A stretch of DNA of 64,000 nucleotides, from assembly GCA_029961685.1 (NCBI GenBank), contig JARWKL010000009.1, forward strand, positions 30,071,208 through 30,135,207, in the 5' to 3' direction. The notes under the pieces are model-generated. The model searched no databases, was not told the origin of the DNA, and saw only the letters and a program-made list of their open reading frames with translations. Shown one piece after another: positions 34,887-46,840 of the stretch. The stretch is from Aristolochia californica. Lineage: Eukaryota > Streptophyta > Magnoliopsida > Piperales > Aristolochiaceae. The position numbers were made by a program, and so were the translations under genes. Every line of letters starts with the position of its first letter. Within the stretch, counting starts at the first letter, position 1.

Positions 34887-36609
34887 ATTTTTAGAGTCGT
34901 CTACCGAATCGAATGATGTCGACATAGGCGAACATGCGGCAAAACTCAAGAGCAGAAATTCGCATTCGTATATACTGTAAATCCACAGAAAATGCTTCAT
35001 GTTGTAATTGTCTTCCTTTATAGAGATCAATAAATGATAATTCACACTTTTTTTTTTTTCAGTTAATGAATACAAAGATCTTTATACTCACTAATATATG
35101 TGGTGATACGAAGATAATTTTAGGTGGATGTCTACATATGAGAAACTTGTTCTGATACCATGTTAAATTGGATAGAAATTGGGTAGAATACTCTATCCCA
35201 AAATGATATACGTGTCATAATTTTGGGTGGATGCCTATATATGAAAATAGTTTTGGGTGGATGCCTATATATGAGAACTTTGGTGGTAAAAAGTGTTAAA
35301 TTGGGTAGAAGACCTTATCTCAAAATGATATTTTTTTTAGTTAATAAATACAATATCTTGATAATCAATAATGTATATGGGATTTAAGAAGAAAAAACAA
35401 AACAAAACAAACGAGTGGAGCTGAGGGATTCTGAGAAGGAAATGGCGAAATATAAACGGAGGACAATGGCCATTGGCCAGTCTCCGAGGTGTCAAAATCG
35501 TGAAACACGAAGGAGTTAAGGCTGACGCGGAGGCCCACGCGGTGTTTGATGAGAAAAGCTAACAATTGCTGACTTTGACCATATCTGTCTGAACTTGAGA
35601 TGACTACTACGACTTTCAATTTTCAGAAAAAGCAGAAGCAGAATTTTTTTTAACGGGAGATGAAAATTTTATACTGATTTAGAGACCTTTTGCAAGATAT
35701 CTGCTTCACTCAAAATGATAATCAGAGCATCAGACTGGGTCAACGGAAAACATTGTCTGTTTATCAACGATTCAGTCCCGAAAACGGATTGCTTCTTGAT
35801 GCAAGTGAGCTAATCCGTTAAGTTAATACTAGATTAAGGAAGTCGAATCTCTAACCAAAATGGGGATAACATTAATAAGGAGTCTTCAATTTCTTGGGAG
35901 CCTAGGGATGACCTCCATAAATAAATCCCAGAAGACGTTGCCTCCCAGCTGTTCGTCGTGGTTTCGGCAATCAATGGACTTTTTTAAAAAAGTCTCAGCC
36001 TGCTCTTGCTCATGGCCGACGCCAAATCTTTCAGCAGTTTTCATTCCATATTTTCATTCATCCATCGCAAATTCGCAGGAAAAACGTAAATGAACGAGTG
36101 GAAAACGTATTGATTATCAACCCTTCAAAGTTCAAACCTCAGGCCCACTGATTTCCTCGGAAAAGAAGACGGAAAAATCCAACAGGAAAGCCGATTTTTT
36201 GGGGGGGTCATTGTCGTTGGTGGTGAGGAGAAATTTTCATTTTAAAGGATGGTTTACTGAGTCCGTCTGAGGAGAGGGAGAGAGTTATTGAAGGTTGGTC
36301 GTGATGATAAAAGGAGGAGAACTCGGCTAGTGGAATGCGCAGGTAAGTCAAACCCGCGTCGGAAGGTTCGATGGAGGAGGCGGCCATGGTGGGTCCCTCC
36401 AGAAAAGACTCCAAGAAGCAAAGCGAATTTTATACGTTCAGAAAACATTCAAGGAATAAATAAAAGTGTTTCTTCCATCACCTAAGACTGGCTTCTTGTT
36501 GAATTTTCGTTCGCTCTTCTTCCTTTTGCTGTTTCTGCCGAGCTTGCACGCTTTGCTAAATAGTCCTTTCAGTCGGAGGCCAAGAAGGTCTTACTCTTAT
36601 GTTTCAGAC
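34887..36609. other. Spacer between G-gamma and PP2C
   Basis: It includes the G-gamma 3' UTR, a TRIM-like remnant (listed separately) and the probable PP2C leader from about 36200. A minus-strand frame at 35365-35619 starts MKVVVVISSSDRYG but matches nothing I recognise. Confidence 0.35.
35050..35382 (-). mobile_element. Possible TRIM/LTR remnant, minus orientation
   Basis: TTCTGATACCA (35152-35162) is the reverse complement of the initiator tRNA-Met primer site and abuts TGTTAAATTGG, an LTR-type end. Imperfect repeats of AGTTAATGAATACAAAGATC (35062) and AGTTAATAAATACAATATC (35338), and of GGGTGGATGCCTATATATGA, flank it. It looks like a small, damaged element with one truncated LTR. Boundaries are uncertain. 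Confidence 0.4.
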
Positions 36610-39600
36610 ATGGAGAAACAACCAGTTGCAGCCGGTTCTACCTACCCCAAGAAGAGGACCGAATTCCTTAGTATGATCAAGGTACGATTCAAGAGTTTGT
36701 GGCTACTCAATAATCTCGTTTGGGATTTTTTTATCGTTCAGAGCTGAAAAATTCCGTTTCAAGGTTCCCATCATGAACCCCTTCCGGTGGTTAATTCCTG
36801 AGTTCCATGATTCAATTACCCGGCTGGGCACCTGAAGAAGTTGAAACTGACGGTCCTTCTGCCTACTCATCTGTCTCCCAGTCGAATTAGCGGGTTTTTC
36901 TTTTCCAGACATTGGTTTTATACAACATATTACATGATCGTCGTTTTTAATTAGTGGGGTTTTCACTTTGCTGTCTAATTCTCAGAATCGATTTTGGGGT
37001 TACAATTAAATGATTTTATGCGACTGTTGGTTAGCCGGTGGGTCGATTTGCGATATTTTTCAAATTTTCGGTTCCTGTATTTTCGTTTGAACTGATATTT
37101 TACCCATGACCCTGATGGTTTTCAATTACTGGAGGTCTTGCGTCCAAATATATGCTTAGATTATGTACCTGATCAAACAGAACTGTACTGCGATTTTGTA
37201 TCTTTGTTTCCTAAATTCTGATCAGGGGTTTGCATTTTGAAGTTTGGATTAAGTTGATCTGGAATTACTGTACTGAATTTTCTTTCTCTGGATGTTTCCA
37301 TGTTCTCATCACTGTGAAGAGCGCCTGTCTAAATTCGTCATCAGCGGATACCGGAAAAGGGCGCAGCAAGTTGTCAAGTAACAAAGTGACTCATGGATTC
37401 CATTTGGTGGAAGGGAAATCAGGTCACGACATGGAAGACTATCATGTTGCTGAGTACAGACCTGAAAAAAATCATGAGCTGGGATTGTTTGCGATTTTTG
37501 ATGGGCATCTAGGAGATGGTGTGCCAAGTTATTTGAGAGACAATCTTTTCAATAACATACTTAAGGAGGTACTTTGGCTTTTCGAATGTTTCTGTTCTTA
37601 TCTTGCTGGTTTTACATTGCGTTACTCCTTTGGTTCAGTTCATTTTTGTAACTATGCATAACAATAACTGAAAGTGGACGATTATACTCATCGGAGAAGT
37701 GGCATAATAAACTTGCTGTAATGGGTTTTCTAGTTAACTACTGTTATTCAAGGAATATGCTAATTCACTATTGGTTCCTTGGAACTTCAATTTATAGTTT
37801 CTGACTACTAGTGGACTTGTTGTAATGAGCTCTTTGGCTTTTCCCAACCAAAAAAATAAAAAAATTATCCATCAGCTATCAATTCAAGTGTCATCATATC
37901 TGATTCTATACTAGTTAAAAGCTTCCTAGGCTTTTCTGAGTTCTGAAATGCTGATAGCATTTTAAAATGATTGATAATTTCCTTCAATTGATTGATTGGA
38001 TATGTTATCATTAGGGAAAATTAAGCTATCTTCTAAAAGCAGGACTGTGCTTTAAGTTAAGACTTCTACTCCAGACATCTCTGAGATATTATATCATTCC
38101 TCTCTGAATTTGGTGTTGCTCTATTTATAATTTAACTCTTCCTTCTCCTGAATTCAGCCAAATTTTTGGAACGACCCACTTACAGCAATAAAAAATGCCT
38201 ACCGCTCCACAGACAAATTCATTCTTGAAAACTCAACCAGGTTAGGGCCTGGTGGCTCGACGGCAGTTACTGCCATTGTTATCGATGGTAAAGATTTGTG
38301 GGTGGCAAACATTGGTGATTCAAGAGCTGTCTTGTGCGAGCGTGGCTGTGCTAACCAGCTCACAGTCGACCATGAACCACATAGTGAGAGGAAAAGAATT
38401 GAAAAACAGGGTGGTTTTGTAACAACTCTTCCAGGTTAGAATCTCTCTCTCTCTCTCTCTCTCATGCTTGTGTCCATCAAAAGTGAACTTATGCCTGTCT
38501 TATGTTTTGAACTTAATTTACAGGTGATGTTCCTCGTGTTAATGGCCAACTTGCAGTTGCACGTGCTTTTGGTGATCAAAGCCTCAAAGCACACCTAAGT
38601 TCAGAGCCTGATGTGAGACATGTACCAATTGACCCAAGCGTAGAGTTTGTCATTTTGGCAAGTGATGGCCTGTGGAAGGTTAGTCCTGTCCTTTTGCTGT
38701 CAATAACTCTTAACTTCATGTCCCACATTGTTACCTTGGTAATTGAAAGACAGCTGTCAACAAACACAAGAACATACTTGAAGAATAACCAGTAAAACTG
38801 AAAATAGAAGATAATCCTCTCCTTCCCATCTCTCATGGTTATTTTATCTTTCTGGCGTCTCCATTAGTATTATATATTTTATCCTCTTGACACATTTTCT
38901 GTCTTATGATTCTAAACTTAAATATTGTTTTTTTGAGAAACTTAAGTATGAACTTTACTTTTCTTAAATATGCTTGACATTTCTAACATTATTACTAATT
39001 TGTACCCTGTATCAAAAGTTGGAGGTTGCTCACATTTCACATGTGTTTTCAAGACTTGTATAATTATCTGAGGTCAAGTTTCTAAGACCATTAATGATTT
39101 GTGGTATTTCAGGATGGTAAAACTGTTGATACCTCCAAAACTACTTAGGTGATAGTCTAGACCTGATAGAAAGACTGTTTCTATACCAGTTCTCATGATA
39201 TGAATAATACTTGTTTATAGATTACATGGAATCAATGGAGCAGAGGTAAAATGCTTCAACCTTGGAATAATGTCATCTGCATGAATAGTTGACCGTCAGG
39301 ATGGAGTTTCTAAGCATGTAGCATTGGTAATTTAGGGCCAGTGGCCTACTGCAAACTGCTTACCAACCCCCCTTCCCTTTTTTTATTGTCCTTTTATTAC
39401 AATGGGAGTATACCTGGGCCCTTCAGTGAGGTTCAAACTGAGCTCACATACTAGAAAACCCCCCATGAAACCACTCAGCCACTGCCCTAGTCTTGCAAAC
39501 AGCGACTCTTCGACAACCACTCAAGTTATTAGTTTGAACATTTTCTAACAGTTTGCATTTTAGATTCGTAAAGCATGGTGTGCCTGTTGAATTTTTTTCT

Positions 39601-40334
39601 TGTATATATTGTTGATTTTTCTGTTAAATTATTTAAGTTTTTGAAAGAAATTACTTGGTAGCAAGTTGAGCTCTTAGGGCTTTTCTGATTATGGTATGAC
39701 AAAGTATTCTGGAAAAAGCATCTATGCTTCCTAATCCTTTCTTCTGTGGCTTTAATTTGTTTGTAAGGGTTCCCATTAATAGACTGGGAACACTCAAAAA
39801 TTTAGAGAAGGGTTGTTTCAGCATTAACCATTCCACCAATCAACTACTCTAGTCATGGTGGCTGATGAGGACACATTCGAATTGGAGGGGCATTTCATCT
39901 GTACTGCAGTAATGCTTTTCAAAGATGCATTTGGTACTTTTTGTTTGTTTCTTTGTTTGTCAGATGCAGTTTGCGCCAGTCTCCTATGTTATTACTTCAT
40001 GAGGTTTCTGTTTGTGGGCTAGGCTCATGTTATTCTTAGACAACAAATGTTGGGATTGAATTTCTAGACTATCTCTGCTTCTTTAACATGCTGTGGTATA
40101 TGAACATTTACCAGAGACGTTTGGAAATGCTACATTAGATTAGCACTATACAGTAATGTAACTTGGATATTGTTTCTTGTAACGTTTGTAAAGGTTATAA
40201 AGAACCAAGAAGCAGTCGACCTGGTGAAACCCATAAAAGACCCGCAAGCTGCAGCAAAGCGCTTGACAACTGAAGCATTGGCAAGGAAGAGTAAAGACGA
40301 CATCTCATCCATCGTCATTCGTTTCCGCTGCTGA
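36610..40334 (+). CDS. Protein phosphatase 2C (PP2C, Mg/Mn-dependent)
   Basis: A metal-dependent Ser/Thr phosphatase of the plant PP2C superfamily. Five exons: 36610-36681, 37320-37568, 38158-38434, 38524-38678, 40194-40334; total 894 nt, 297 aa, in frame. Motifs: GHDMEDYHVAEY (Asp at about 64), FAIFDGHLGDG (metal-binding Asp at about 85), GPGGSTAVTAIV, LWVANIGDSRAVLC, NGQLAVARAFGD, VILASDGLWKVIKNQEAVD and the C-terminal KDDISSIVIRF (Asp about 287). These include the expected metal-coordinating aspartates. Short length and the FDGHLG, KNQEAVD and KDDISS motifs resemble the small Arabidopsis group that includes At1g34750. The fourth intron is 1.5 kb, and intron 3 has a CT microsatellite (38443-38464). 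The ATG at 36610 is the first ATG in this frame; the open frame upstream has none. Confidence 0.94.
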
Positions 40335-41840
40335 AAGCAAATAGCAAGGGCCCATGTCTTTCTGCCTTGTACATCTATATTCAGTGGTCATATTCTCACA
40401 TTTAGCTGAATCAAACCAGTGTTGGGTCCGGGACTTTGAGGTGGTTCCGTGCCCATTCGTGTAAGGGTAGGGAAGGATGAATAGATCAAGAGAGTCTCCA
40501 TTCAGTCTACTAGTGGGATCCGATTTGATGTGCAGATTCTCGTGGTTCTTATTATTAAATTTATTTTGTATCTGTGTGTATATATAATATATTCATATAA
40601 ACAGATTCCCACAAAGTACAGATCCAGGTTGTTTTGGTCCATTAAATTTCTTGAATTATGTGGCCTTCTCTCATGTGATCTGCTTATTTGTTAATGACTA
40701 GAGACACGCTTCAACTGTTGATCGCTGGATCCTGACATGTTTCTGATCGAGATGTAAATGCTGCAACTGCTCGTCCATGTCGGTAGCAGGCGACAGTAAC
40801 AACAAAGACTGGTTTATTGCAGTGAACTCTTCCCATGGTAACTCAAGAGTAGTAATCAACTGTGCGTCCATGGCTGTTAGTGGGATCCCAGACGATCTCA
40901 ACGCCTCCGTGTCATCATCTTCCTTAGCGCTAGAAGACGAAGACTCGCTTCTAGGGAACTTTTGCTTTATTGGTTCATAAAGTTTGTTAAATTATTGTCT
41001 GCCGACTAAAGGATACTCTCCTTCAATGACCCGTGATCGGAATGATGCTCCCGCATTCGACATTGAAAAAGGCGGATCAATTCTCCGTACTCATCGTGAA
41101 GTCAAGGAAAGTAGAAGCATTTTTACGTACGATGGAGGGAAAACTACATGACTGATCCACCTTGCACCGTTTGCCACGGCAATTGCAATCTGAAACCAGT
41201 CCCACTACTTACAGGATAGGCTGGACATGACAGACGAGGACAGCAAAAGCCAGACTTCACCGTCAAGGCGCATTCATTTTTAATAAAGCACAATAAGTAC
41301 TCCATCGTTTGAACCAGTGATGCCCTTCAGCGTTGTGGGTCAAACGATGAGCAGAGTCTCCGCATCGCAGACGACGAGAGTTAATTCAGGATTCAGAAAA
41401 GTTGGCGTCTCCCACTTGCATTGAACAAATTCCTTAATAACAATTAAACACAAACTTCAACTGTACCCATTACCAATACCAACCAACCTCTAATAACATC
41501 TTTTTTTCTCTTCCGAGCGATAGCGATTCGAACTCTAACTCGAACTCGAGCTCTCGTTTCTGTATAAGAAATCTTTGAAGTTGCAGAGGCTCGACTTATT
41601 ATGGTTTCTCTCACTCCGATTGTAACATTGCAATCACACTGCAAATCTATAAAAATACTCTTATTTGCAGAGATTTATACTATGGACATATACCCACAAA
41701 AATGCACCCATTAATTAATAAAAACAAAAACAAAAAAAAGTAAAAAGTACACGAAAGAAAACCATTGTTGGTGTTGCAATGCAATGAAAGAATGCCTGTA
41801 AGTGGGATGCTATCCCCCATTGCGGAACGATCGGATCTCA
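40335..41840. other. Spacer between convergent PP2C and LRX genes
   Basis: It contains 3' UTR sequence of both convergent genes. A 67-codon plus-strand frame (40777-40980) is Ser-rich at its end and unrecognised. I see no other feature. Confidence 0.4.
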
Positions 41841-44096
41841 TCAATAGTAGGGTATCACTGGTGGAGGCGGCGAGGCATAGGATACACCCTTGATCGGTGG
41901 GAGGGGTACCTCGGGATACTGTGGTGTGGGCGGCGGCGGTGGTGGAGGAGATGAGTACGAATATTTAGGAGGTGGAGATGAATACGAGTGTTTAGGCGGA
42001 GGAGGTGAGTATGAGTGTGTAGGCGGAGGAGGAGACGAATATGAATATTTAGGAGGTGGAGGAGATGAGTATGAATATTTAGGCGGAGGAGGAGATGAGT
42101 ACGAATACTTAGGAGGTGGTGGGGTTGAATGATGAGGAGACAGTGGTGGAATCTCGCATCCCGATGGTGGTGAGGGAGGGGGGGAGACAGAAGGCGCTGG
42201 CGAATAGGGTGGGGGCGGTGAAGCATAGTCATGCGTCGGCGGCGAGACATGGGTAGGAGGTGGAGGTGGTGGAGCTGAATAATGATGGGAAGGTGGGGAA
42301 ACATGTGTAGGAGGTGGAGAGGGAGTTGGAGAGGGAGTCACGGGAGGCGGAGGTGGAGATGTATAACTGTAAACAGGGGAAGGTGGCGGTGGCGATAAGT
42401 AACCATAAGAAGGTGGTGAAACTGTTACTGGTGGAGGTGGTGTATGATAGTAGGTTGGCGGAGACACCACGACGGGAGGAGAAGGTGGGTGAGAACCATA
42501 ACGGGTCGGTGGAGGTGGAGGTGGAGGTGGTGTATGATAGTAGATTGGCGGAGACACCACGACGGGGGGAGAAGGTGGGTGAGAACCATAACGGGTCGGT
42601 GGAGGTGGTGGTGTATGATAGTAGGTTGGCGGAGACACCACGACGGGGGGAGAAGGTGGGTGAGAACCATAACGGGTCGGTGGAGGTGGAGGCGACGATG
42701 ATTGATAATGCACCGGCGGAGGTGGCGGAGGTGGCGAAGATTGATAATGGGTTGGCGGAGTAACTTTCACCGGTGGCAGAGGTGGAGGAAGCGAAGGAGG
42801 TGGGAATTTTGTGGGCGACTCTGAATCCCGAGGAGGCGGCGGTTTGTACTGATGAGACCCTGAAGGCGGCGGAGGGTGCGACCTTGTCGATGGGGAAGAT
42901 GCAGATGCAGGAGGGGGCGGAGTAATGGAAGGAGGACCGATAGGTCTGGTCGGACTCGGCCTATTCGGACGACCTGCATTAGTGTTGCACTTAAACTTGC
43001 TGCAATCGACAGCCTTAGCTGCATCGGAAGAACAAACCTTCGCAGACCTCTGCCCGCTTGTGCCTGCAATACAGTTCTGCCGTCCGTCTTGGACCCTGCC
43101 TCCACCGCTCGCCAGACATTGAGGTGGTCCGGTAAAATAGTTATACGAGTAGGTGAAGTTCTGGAGGCGGGGCAACTGGCACACGCTAGGCGGAATCACC
43201 CCGGTCAATCGGTTGTGGGCCACGTCCAACTGCTCCAGACTCTTCATCTTCCCAACAGTATTCGGCAAAGGCCCCTGCAGATTATTGAAGCTCACGTCGA
43301 AGACAGTCAGTTTCTTGAGCTTCCCGATCTCGGGGGGCAGGCAACCCGTCAGGTTATCGTTCATCAGTATGATCTCGTTCAGCGTCTTTCCCATGTTACC
43401 GATACTGGCCGGGATGCAGCCACCCAGGTTGTTGTTCGCCATGACCAGAACAGAGACGGGCGAGTTACCCAAGTTTTCCGGGATTCCAAACCGCAGCCGG
43501 TTGTCGTTAAGAAAAATGGCATCAAGATCCTTGTCGAAGAGCTTCAACGGGATTTGGCCTTCAAAGTCATTGAACCGCAGGTCGAGGTACTTGAGCGAAG
43601 GGAGGGAGACCACCACGTTCGGAAAACGTCCTACGAAACGGTTGTTGCTGAGATCAAGCTCGAAGAGGAGCTTCAGCTTGCGGAAGGTGTCGGGAAGAAT
43701 ACCACAGAAGCGATTGGAGTTGATGTGAAACAGGGCGAGGTCAGTAAGGTAACCCAGCTCAGGAGGGAGGAACCCGGCAATATCAGCGTGGTTAAGGTCA
43801 ATACCCGCGACAACCCTTACGGAAGAGTTAGACAAGGAGGGAGCGCAGAAGACACCGTTGTAGGAGCAGACATCGGCTCCATTCCAGTTGGAGGTGATAT
43901 TGGTGGGATCAGAGAAGATGGCGAGTTTCCAGGCTTGGAGGGCAATGTAGGCCTGACGGAGCCTGGGGTTCTCGAATCTCAAACGCGGGTCGACGGTGAC
44001 GGGGCTGGGGATGGTTTCTCCGGCCCCTAAGACCGGGATCTGATAGACACCGGCGAAGAGGAGAAGGAAGGGAAGGGCGAGAAGGGGAGGAGGCAT
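41841..44096 (-). CDS. Leucine-rich repeat extensin (LRX) cell-wall protein
   Basis: A chimeric extracellular protein linking cell wall and signalling peptides (LRX family). Intronless. The frame opens at 44135, but I prefer the ATG at 44096: it starts the hydrophobic signal peptide (MPPPLLALPFLLLFAG), and a TATAAA at 44168-44163 would put transcription near 44135. That gives 751 aa (764 from the outer ATG). Order: signal peptide; LRX N-terminal domain (LRQAYIALQAWKLAI, NWNGADVCSYNGVFC); about ten LRRs (HINSNRFCGILPDTF, LDLRFNDFEGQIP, FDVSFNNLQGPLPNTVGKM); Cys-rich hinge (about CSKFKCN); then a Pro-rich extensin half with SPPPP-type and Tyr-containing repeats (KYSYSSPPPP, RYGSHPPSPPVVVSPP) to SYASPPPPVIPYY. 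Length is similar to Arabidopsis LRX3-LRX5. A 384-codon plus-strand frame is the antisense shadow. Confidence 0.95.
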   Translation of the reverse strand: MPPPLLALPFLLLFAGVYQIPVLGAGETIPSPVTVDPRLRFENPRLRQAYIALQAWKLAIFSDPTNITSNWNGADVCSYNGVFCAPSLSNSSVRVVAGIDLNHADIAGFLPPELGYLTDLALFHINSNRFCGILPDTFRKLKLLFELDLSNNRFVGRFPNVVVSLPSLKYLDLRFNDFEGQIPLKLFDKDLDAIFLNDNRLRFGIPENLGNSPVSVLVMANNNLGGCIPASIGNMGKTLNEIILMNDNLTGCLPPEIGKLKKLTVFDVSFNNLQGPLPNTVGKMKSLEQLDVAHNRLTGVIPPSVCQLPRLQNFTYSYNYFTGPPQCLASGGGRVQDGRQNCIAGTSGQRSAKVCSSDAAKAVDCSKFKCNTNAGRPNRPSPTRPIGPPSITPPPPASASSPSTRSHPPPPSGSHQYKPPPPRDSESPTKFPPPSLPPPLPPVKVTPPTHYQSSPPPPPPPVHYQSSSPPPPPTRYGSHPPSPPVVVSPPTYYHTPPPPPTRYGSHPPSPPVVVSPPIYYHTPPPPPPPPTRYGSHPPSPPVVVSPPTYYHTPPPPVTVSPPSYGYLSPPPPSPVYSYTSPPPPPVTPSPTPSPPPTHVSPPSHHYSAPPPPPPTHVSPPTHDYASPPPPYSPAPSVSPPPSPPSGCEIPPLSPHHSTPPPPKYSYSSPPPPKYSYSSPPPPKYSYSSPPPPTHSYSPPPPKHSYSSPPPKYSYSSPPPPPPPTPQYPEVPLPPIKGVSYASPPPPVIPYY
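41950..42120 (-). repeat. Tandem repeats coding SYSSPPPPK units of LRX
   Basis: Five to six near-identical units of about 30 bp encode KYSYSSPPPP-like modules in the extensin half of the LRX gene. Tyr in such a context can be cross-linked in the wall (family knowledge). Confidence 0.85.
42441..42700 (-). repeat. Three 81-90 bp direct repeats within LRX
   Basis: TGTATGATAGTA blocks start at 42441, 42531 and 42612 (spacing 90 and 81). Each codes TRYGSHPPSPPVVVSPP plus YYHTPPPP. Copies are almost identical at the DNA level; the spacing difference is a variable number of proline codons. Confidence 0.88.
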
Positions 44097-44162
44097 GGTG
44101 GGGGAGGAGAGAGAGGAAAGTGCGCAGGCAGTCACATGGGGTTATGAAGATGGCCACCCTTG

Positions 44163-44168
44163 TTTATA
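44163..44168 (-). promoter_or_regulatory. Likely TATA box of the LRX gene
   Basis: Minus strand reads GACTATAAACAAGG. It lies 33 nt upstream of the outer ATG and about 70 nt upstream of the preferred ATG, the normal TATA-to-start spacing if transcription begins near 44135. Confidence 0.5.
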
Positions 44169-46840
44169 GTCTCAGTAGCATATTTTTAATTTCTGTCGCT
44201 GATTTTTATTATTTGGTCTCTCCCTATTAGGAACTGACATGATTGCACGTCCATTTCAAAACACTAGACTCAGTTTAGTAACTCGGCCGAGTGCTCACGA
44301 CGAGTCCCCTTTAAAGTAGTAGGCTCTGGAAAGTGCTTTCGGGAGCCTGGACCCCGAACCTTAGAAGAAACAGGCAAAAGCTGGCGTGTGTCACGTGTAA
44401 CAAGTAAGAAGCCGTGGGTTAGGTGAGGCATGTTGCCTTGATTGTTGAGCCTATGGACCCTCGTACAGTGGCTGCAACAACTGGCATCAACATTGACAAA
44501 CTAGTACGTCAACTCGTGAGTTGTGACTCACCTGGCTTGGAATACCGGTTCATCGTCAATGCTTGTTGACTAATGGTAGTGCTTCGCACGGTAGTCCGAG
44601 AGAGACGTGGGTCCCTGCCCTAGCCTGGCGCCACGACTCACCCATGAGTATTTTATTCGATTACGAGATTCGAATTCGAAACGCGCTTTCGACGAACCGA
44701 AACCGGGAATCGAGCTGAACTGATCAGCGGTGCGGGTGGGGCAGAAGCCACGCCTTTGGGCCTGAACTGGCAGACAGCAGTCGTCTCCTTTTTACTCGCG
44801 GTTGCCCCACCGCCACCCCAGCCTCAGTTGGGAAGAATGTTCATTACTTTCGGAGACAGAAAGCAGCCACCCCCGGTGACCGTCGATAAGCAAGAAACGG
44901 TTCTGGTTTAAAAAATATGTGACGGTCGCCGACGGCGCAGTTTCCCGTTTCAAAAAGCTTCGTTCAATTAAATACTAGTCTCACCCCTTTTTTTCTTTTT
45001 TCTTTTTCCTTTTTCTGCTAGCGTCTCTTTCGTCCGTCTCCAGTTCAACTGAGATATTTAGAGAATTTGGGATCGTCTGAAACAAATAACTAGAGCAGAA
45101 AGAAAAATGCTACAATGTGGTCCGAATTCATGTGTGCAAAGAGCCAGAGTGATGGGAGCAATTCAAGACAGTGAAGTCAAGAATTTAAACAAAAGCCGAA
45201 GAATCCGGACCTTGGATGGGACTGTTAAGGCACCCTGCTGCGCTTTGATTAACTTGTTCAAGAATCAATCGGAAAAGAGAGAAGGCTTCTTTTTAAACCA
45301 TTACCGGAGAATACAACGCGTTCATTTCACTTTCGCCCATCGCCAGCTCATTGGGAGACCAAATCCAATAATACGCCAACCACCACTGTTTATTTGAGAA
45401 TCCACAACCCCTCGTCAGAGCCACATGGAAAAGGGTTTTATTTGATTCCCCAAGCCGTAGATGCTGTGCTTTCAACCCAATTCAACCCAATTAACTGCCT
45501 CCTTTTTTTCCAGTATTTAATCGGCGACCACCAACAGTCAGTGCTGATTTGGTCAGTTCTTCTGGGTAGCAAAGTCGTTGGGCCGACGTGCGTTCTCTAC
45601 CATATCCCTCTCTCATCAGGAACTGATACTGAGACTCTGTGCAAAAGGCTACCCAGCTTGAGAAAGATTCATGTGAATGCACCTGGAGGAGCTTCCTCAG
45701 GAATCTGCTAAAGGAAATGTAAAATTACAGATATCAAAGAGCGACCAAATTAAGAACACCAGTTCAACTTGCCTCCTTCGAGCATGAGGAATAACAGAGC
45801 CAAAAGAAAAAAAGAACTTGAGAAGTGGTATTTCCATTACAAAGATAACTAAAAAACGGATAAACTAAATCTAATTTAATAATAATGGAAGTAATATCTA
45901 AAGCTACATCTTTTCGACAAAACACTCAATAGTGAAATTCTACTCTAAATCCTGAAAACTGAATCCAACGCATGGAAGAAGCTTTTTCTTTAGAATCAAT
46001 GAACAGGAAAGAAGGATTCATAAAAAAATCCAACAGCATTTTTTCTCTTTTTCTAATTATCCGAGCTCTATATTTATTCAAAGAAGAACATAGAACACCT
46101 ATAATAGAACTAATATGTAAATTGCACTTTAGCCTGGACATAACACTGCTCCAACGAGAACACATAAAGAAAGGTAGTTGAACTGAGTAAAAGTATAACG
46201 AAACTGGACTTTTTATCAGGTACTTTTTTGAGTTTGTATGATATCTTTATGCAGAATGAGCCAATACAAACAGCTGTTGCAATACTGAATCCACCATAGC
46301 CAGGTGTTGAAATCGTTGTAGCGCAGAATAAAGGCCAACCAAACATAAGCAAAATATTTACTACCAGCATCTTCCTCAGAATCAAATTATAACAATATAG
46401 TTCAACATGCGTCTTTAACGTAATTACAATCACCCCCTTGGAGAATTAATGAAATAGACTCAGCTCTGGTTTTGAAATTTTAAATAAACCACTCCCTTCT
46501 TTTTCTGTTGAAAACAGACAGAGAGGTACTCCTATGAAAAGTGTGTAACTTAATTAAGTTATTAAAACTGACTAAAACATATGAACAACCCACACCTTTC
46601 CCCCCTGCCGTCCTTCGATGGTGAGAAGAAGGGGGAAAGAGGCCCCTCCTCCATTCGTCTCTCGACTGAGGGAGCTTTATTTGTTTGAAATAAAATTTGT
46701 CAATTACACATTAGTAATTTAATGCCTTATTTTTGAGGTTGGTTCAATGAAAAATGAAGGCAAGGTATTTGAGTATAACAAAATTCTAAAAATAGGGGGT
46801 GAGTGTAATTTTAATATTTCAAACGGCTTCAGAATTTCAA
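44169..46840. other. Intergenic region upstream of LRX
   Basis: It holds the LRX promoter side, then 2 kb in which no gene is recognised. Frames at 45107-45397, 45394-45711 (+) and 46110-46433 (-) lack known motifs. The last has hydrophobic stretches (MLVVNILLMFGWPLFC) but no recognisable family, and no splice-supported extension was found. Confidence 0.35.

Noticed and set aside
41950..42700. Regularly spaced repeats that might suggest a CRISPR-like array
   Set aside because: They are in-frame extensin codon repeats within a plant gene.
42876..44030. 384-codon plus-strand frame opposite the LRX gene
   Set aside because: Antisense shadow of the GC-rich intronless LRX coding region; no domain in the product.
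44640..44700. GATTCGAATTCGAA as a possible tRNA T-loop
   Set aside because: No matching acceptor stem, D-loop or anticodon arm could be formed around it; no other convincing tRNA was noticed in the window.
46110..46433. Minus-strand 107-aa frame with hydrophobic segments
   Set aside because: No recognisable family and no supporting splice structure; hydrophobic frames are common in AT-rich DNA.
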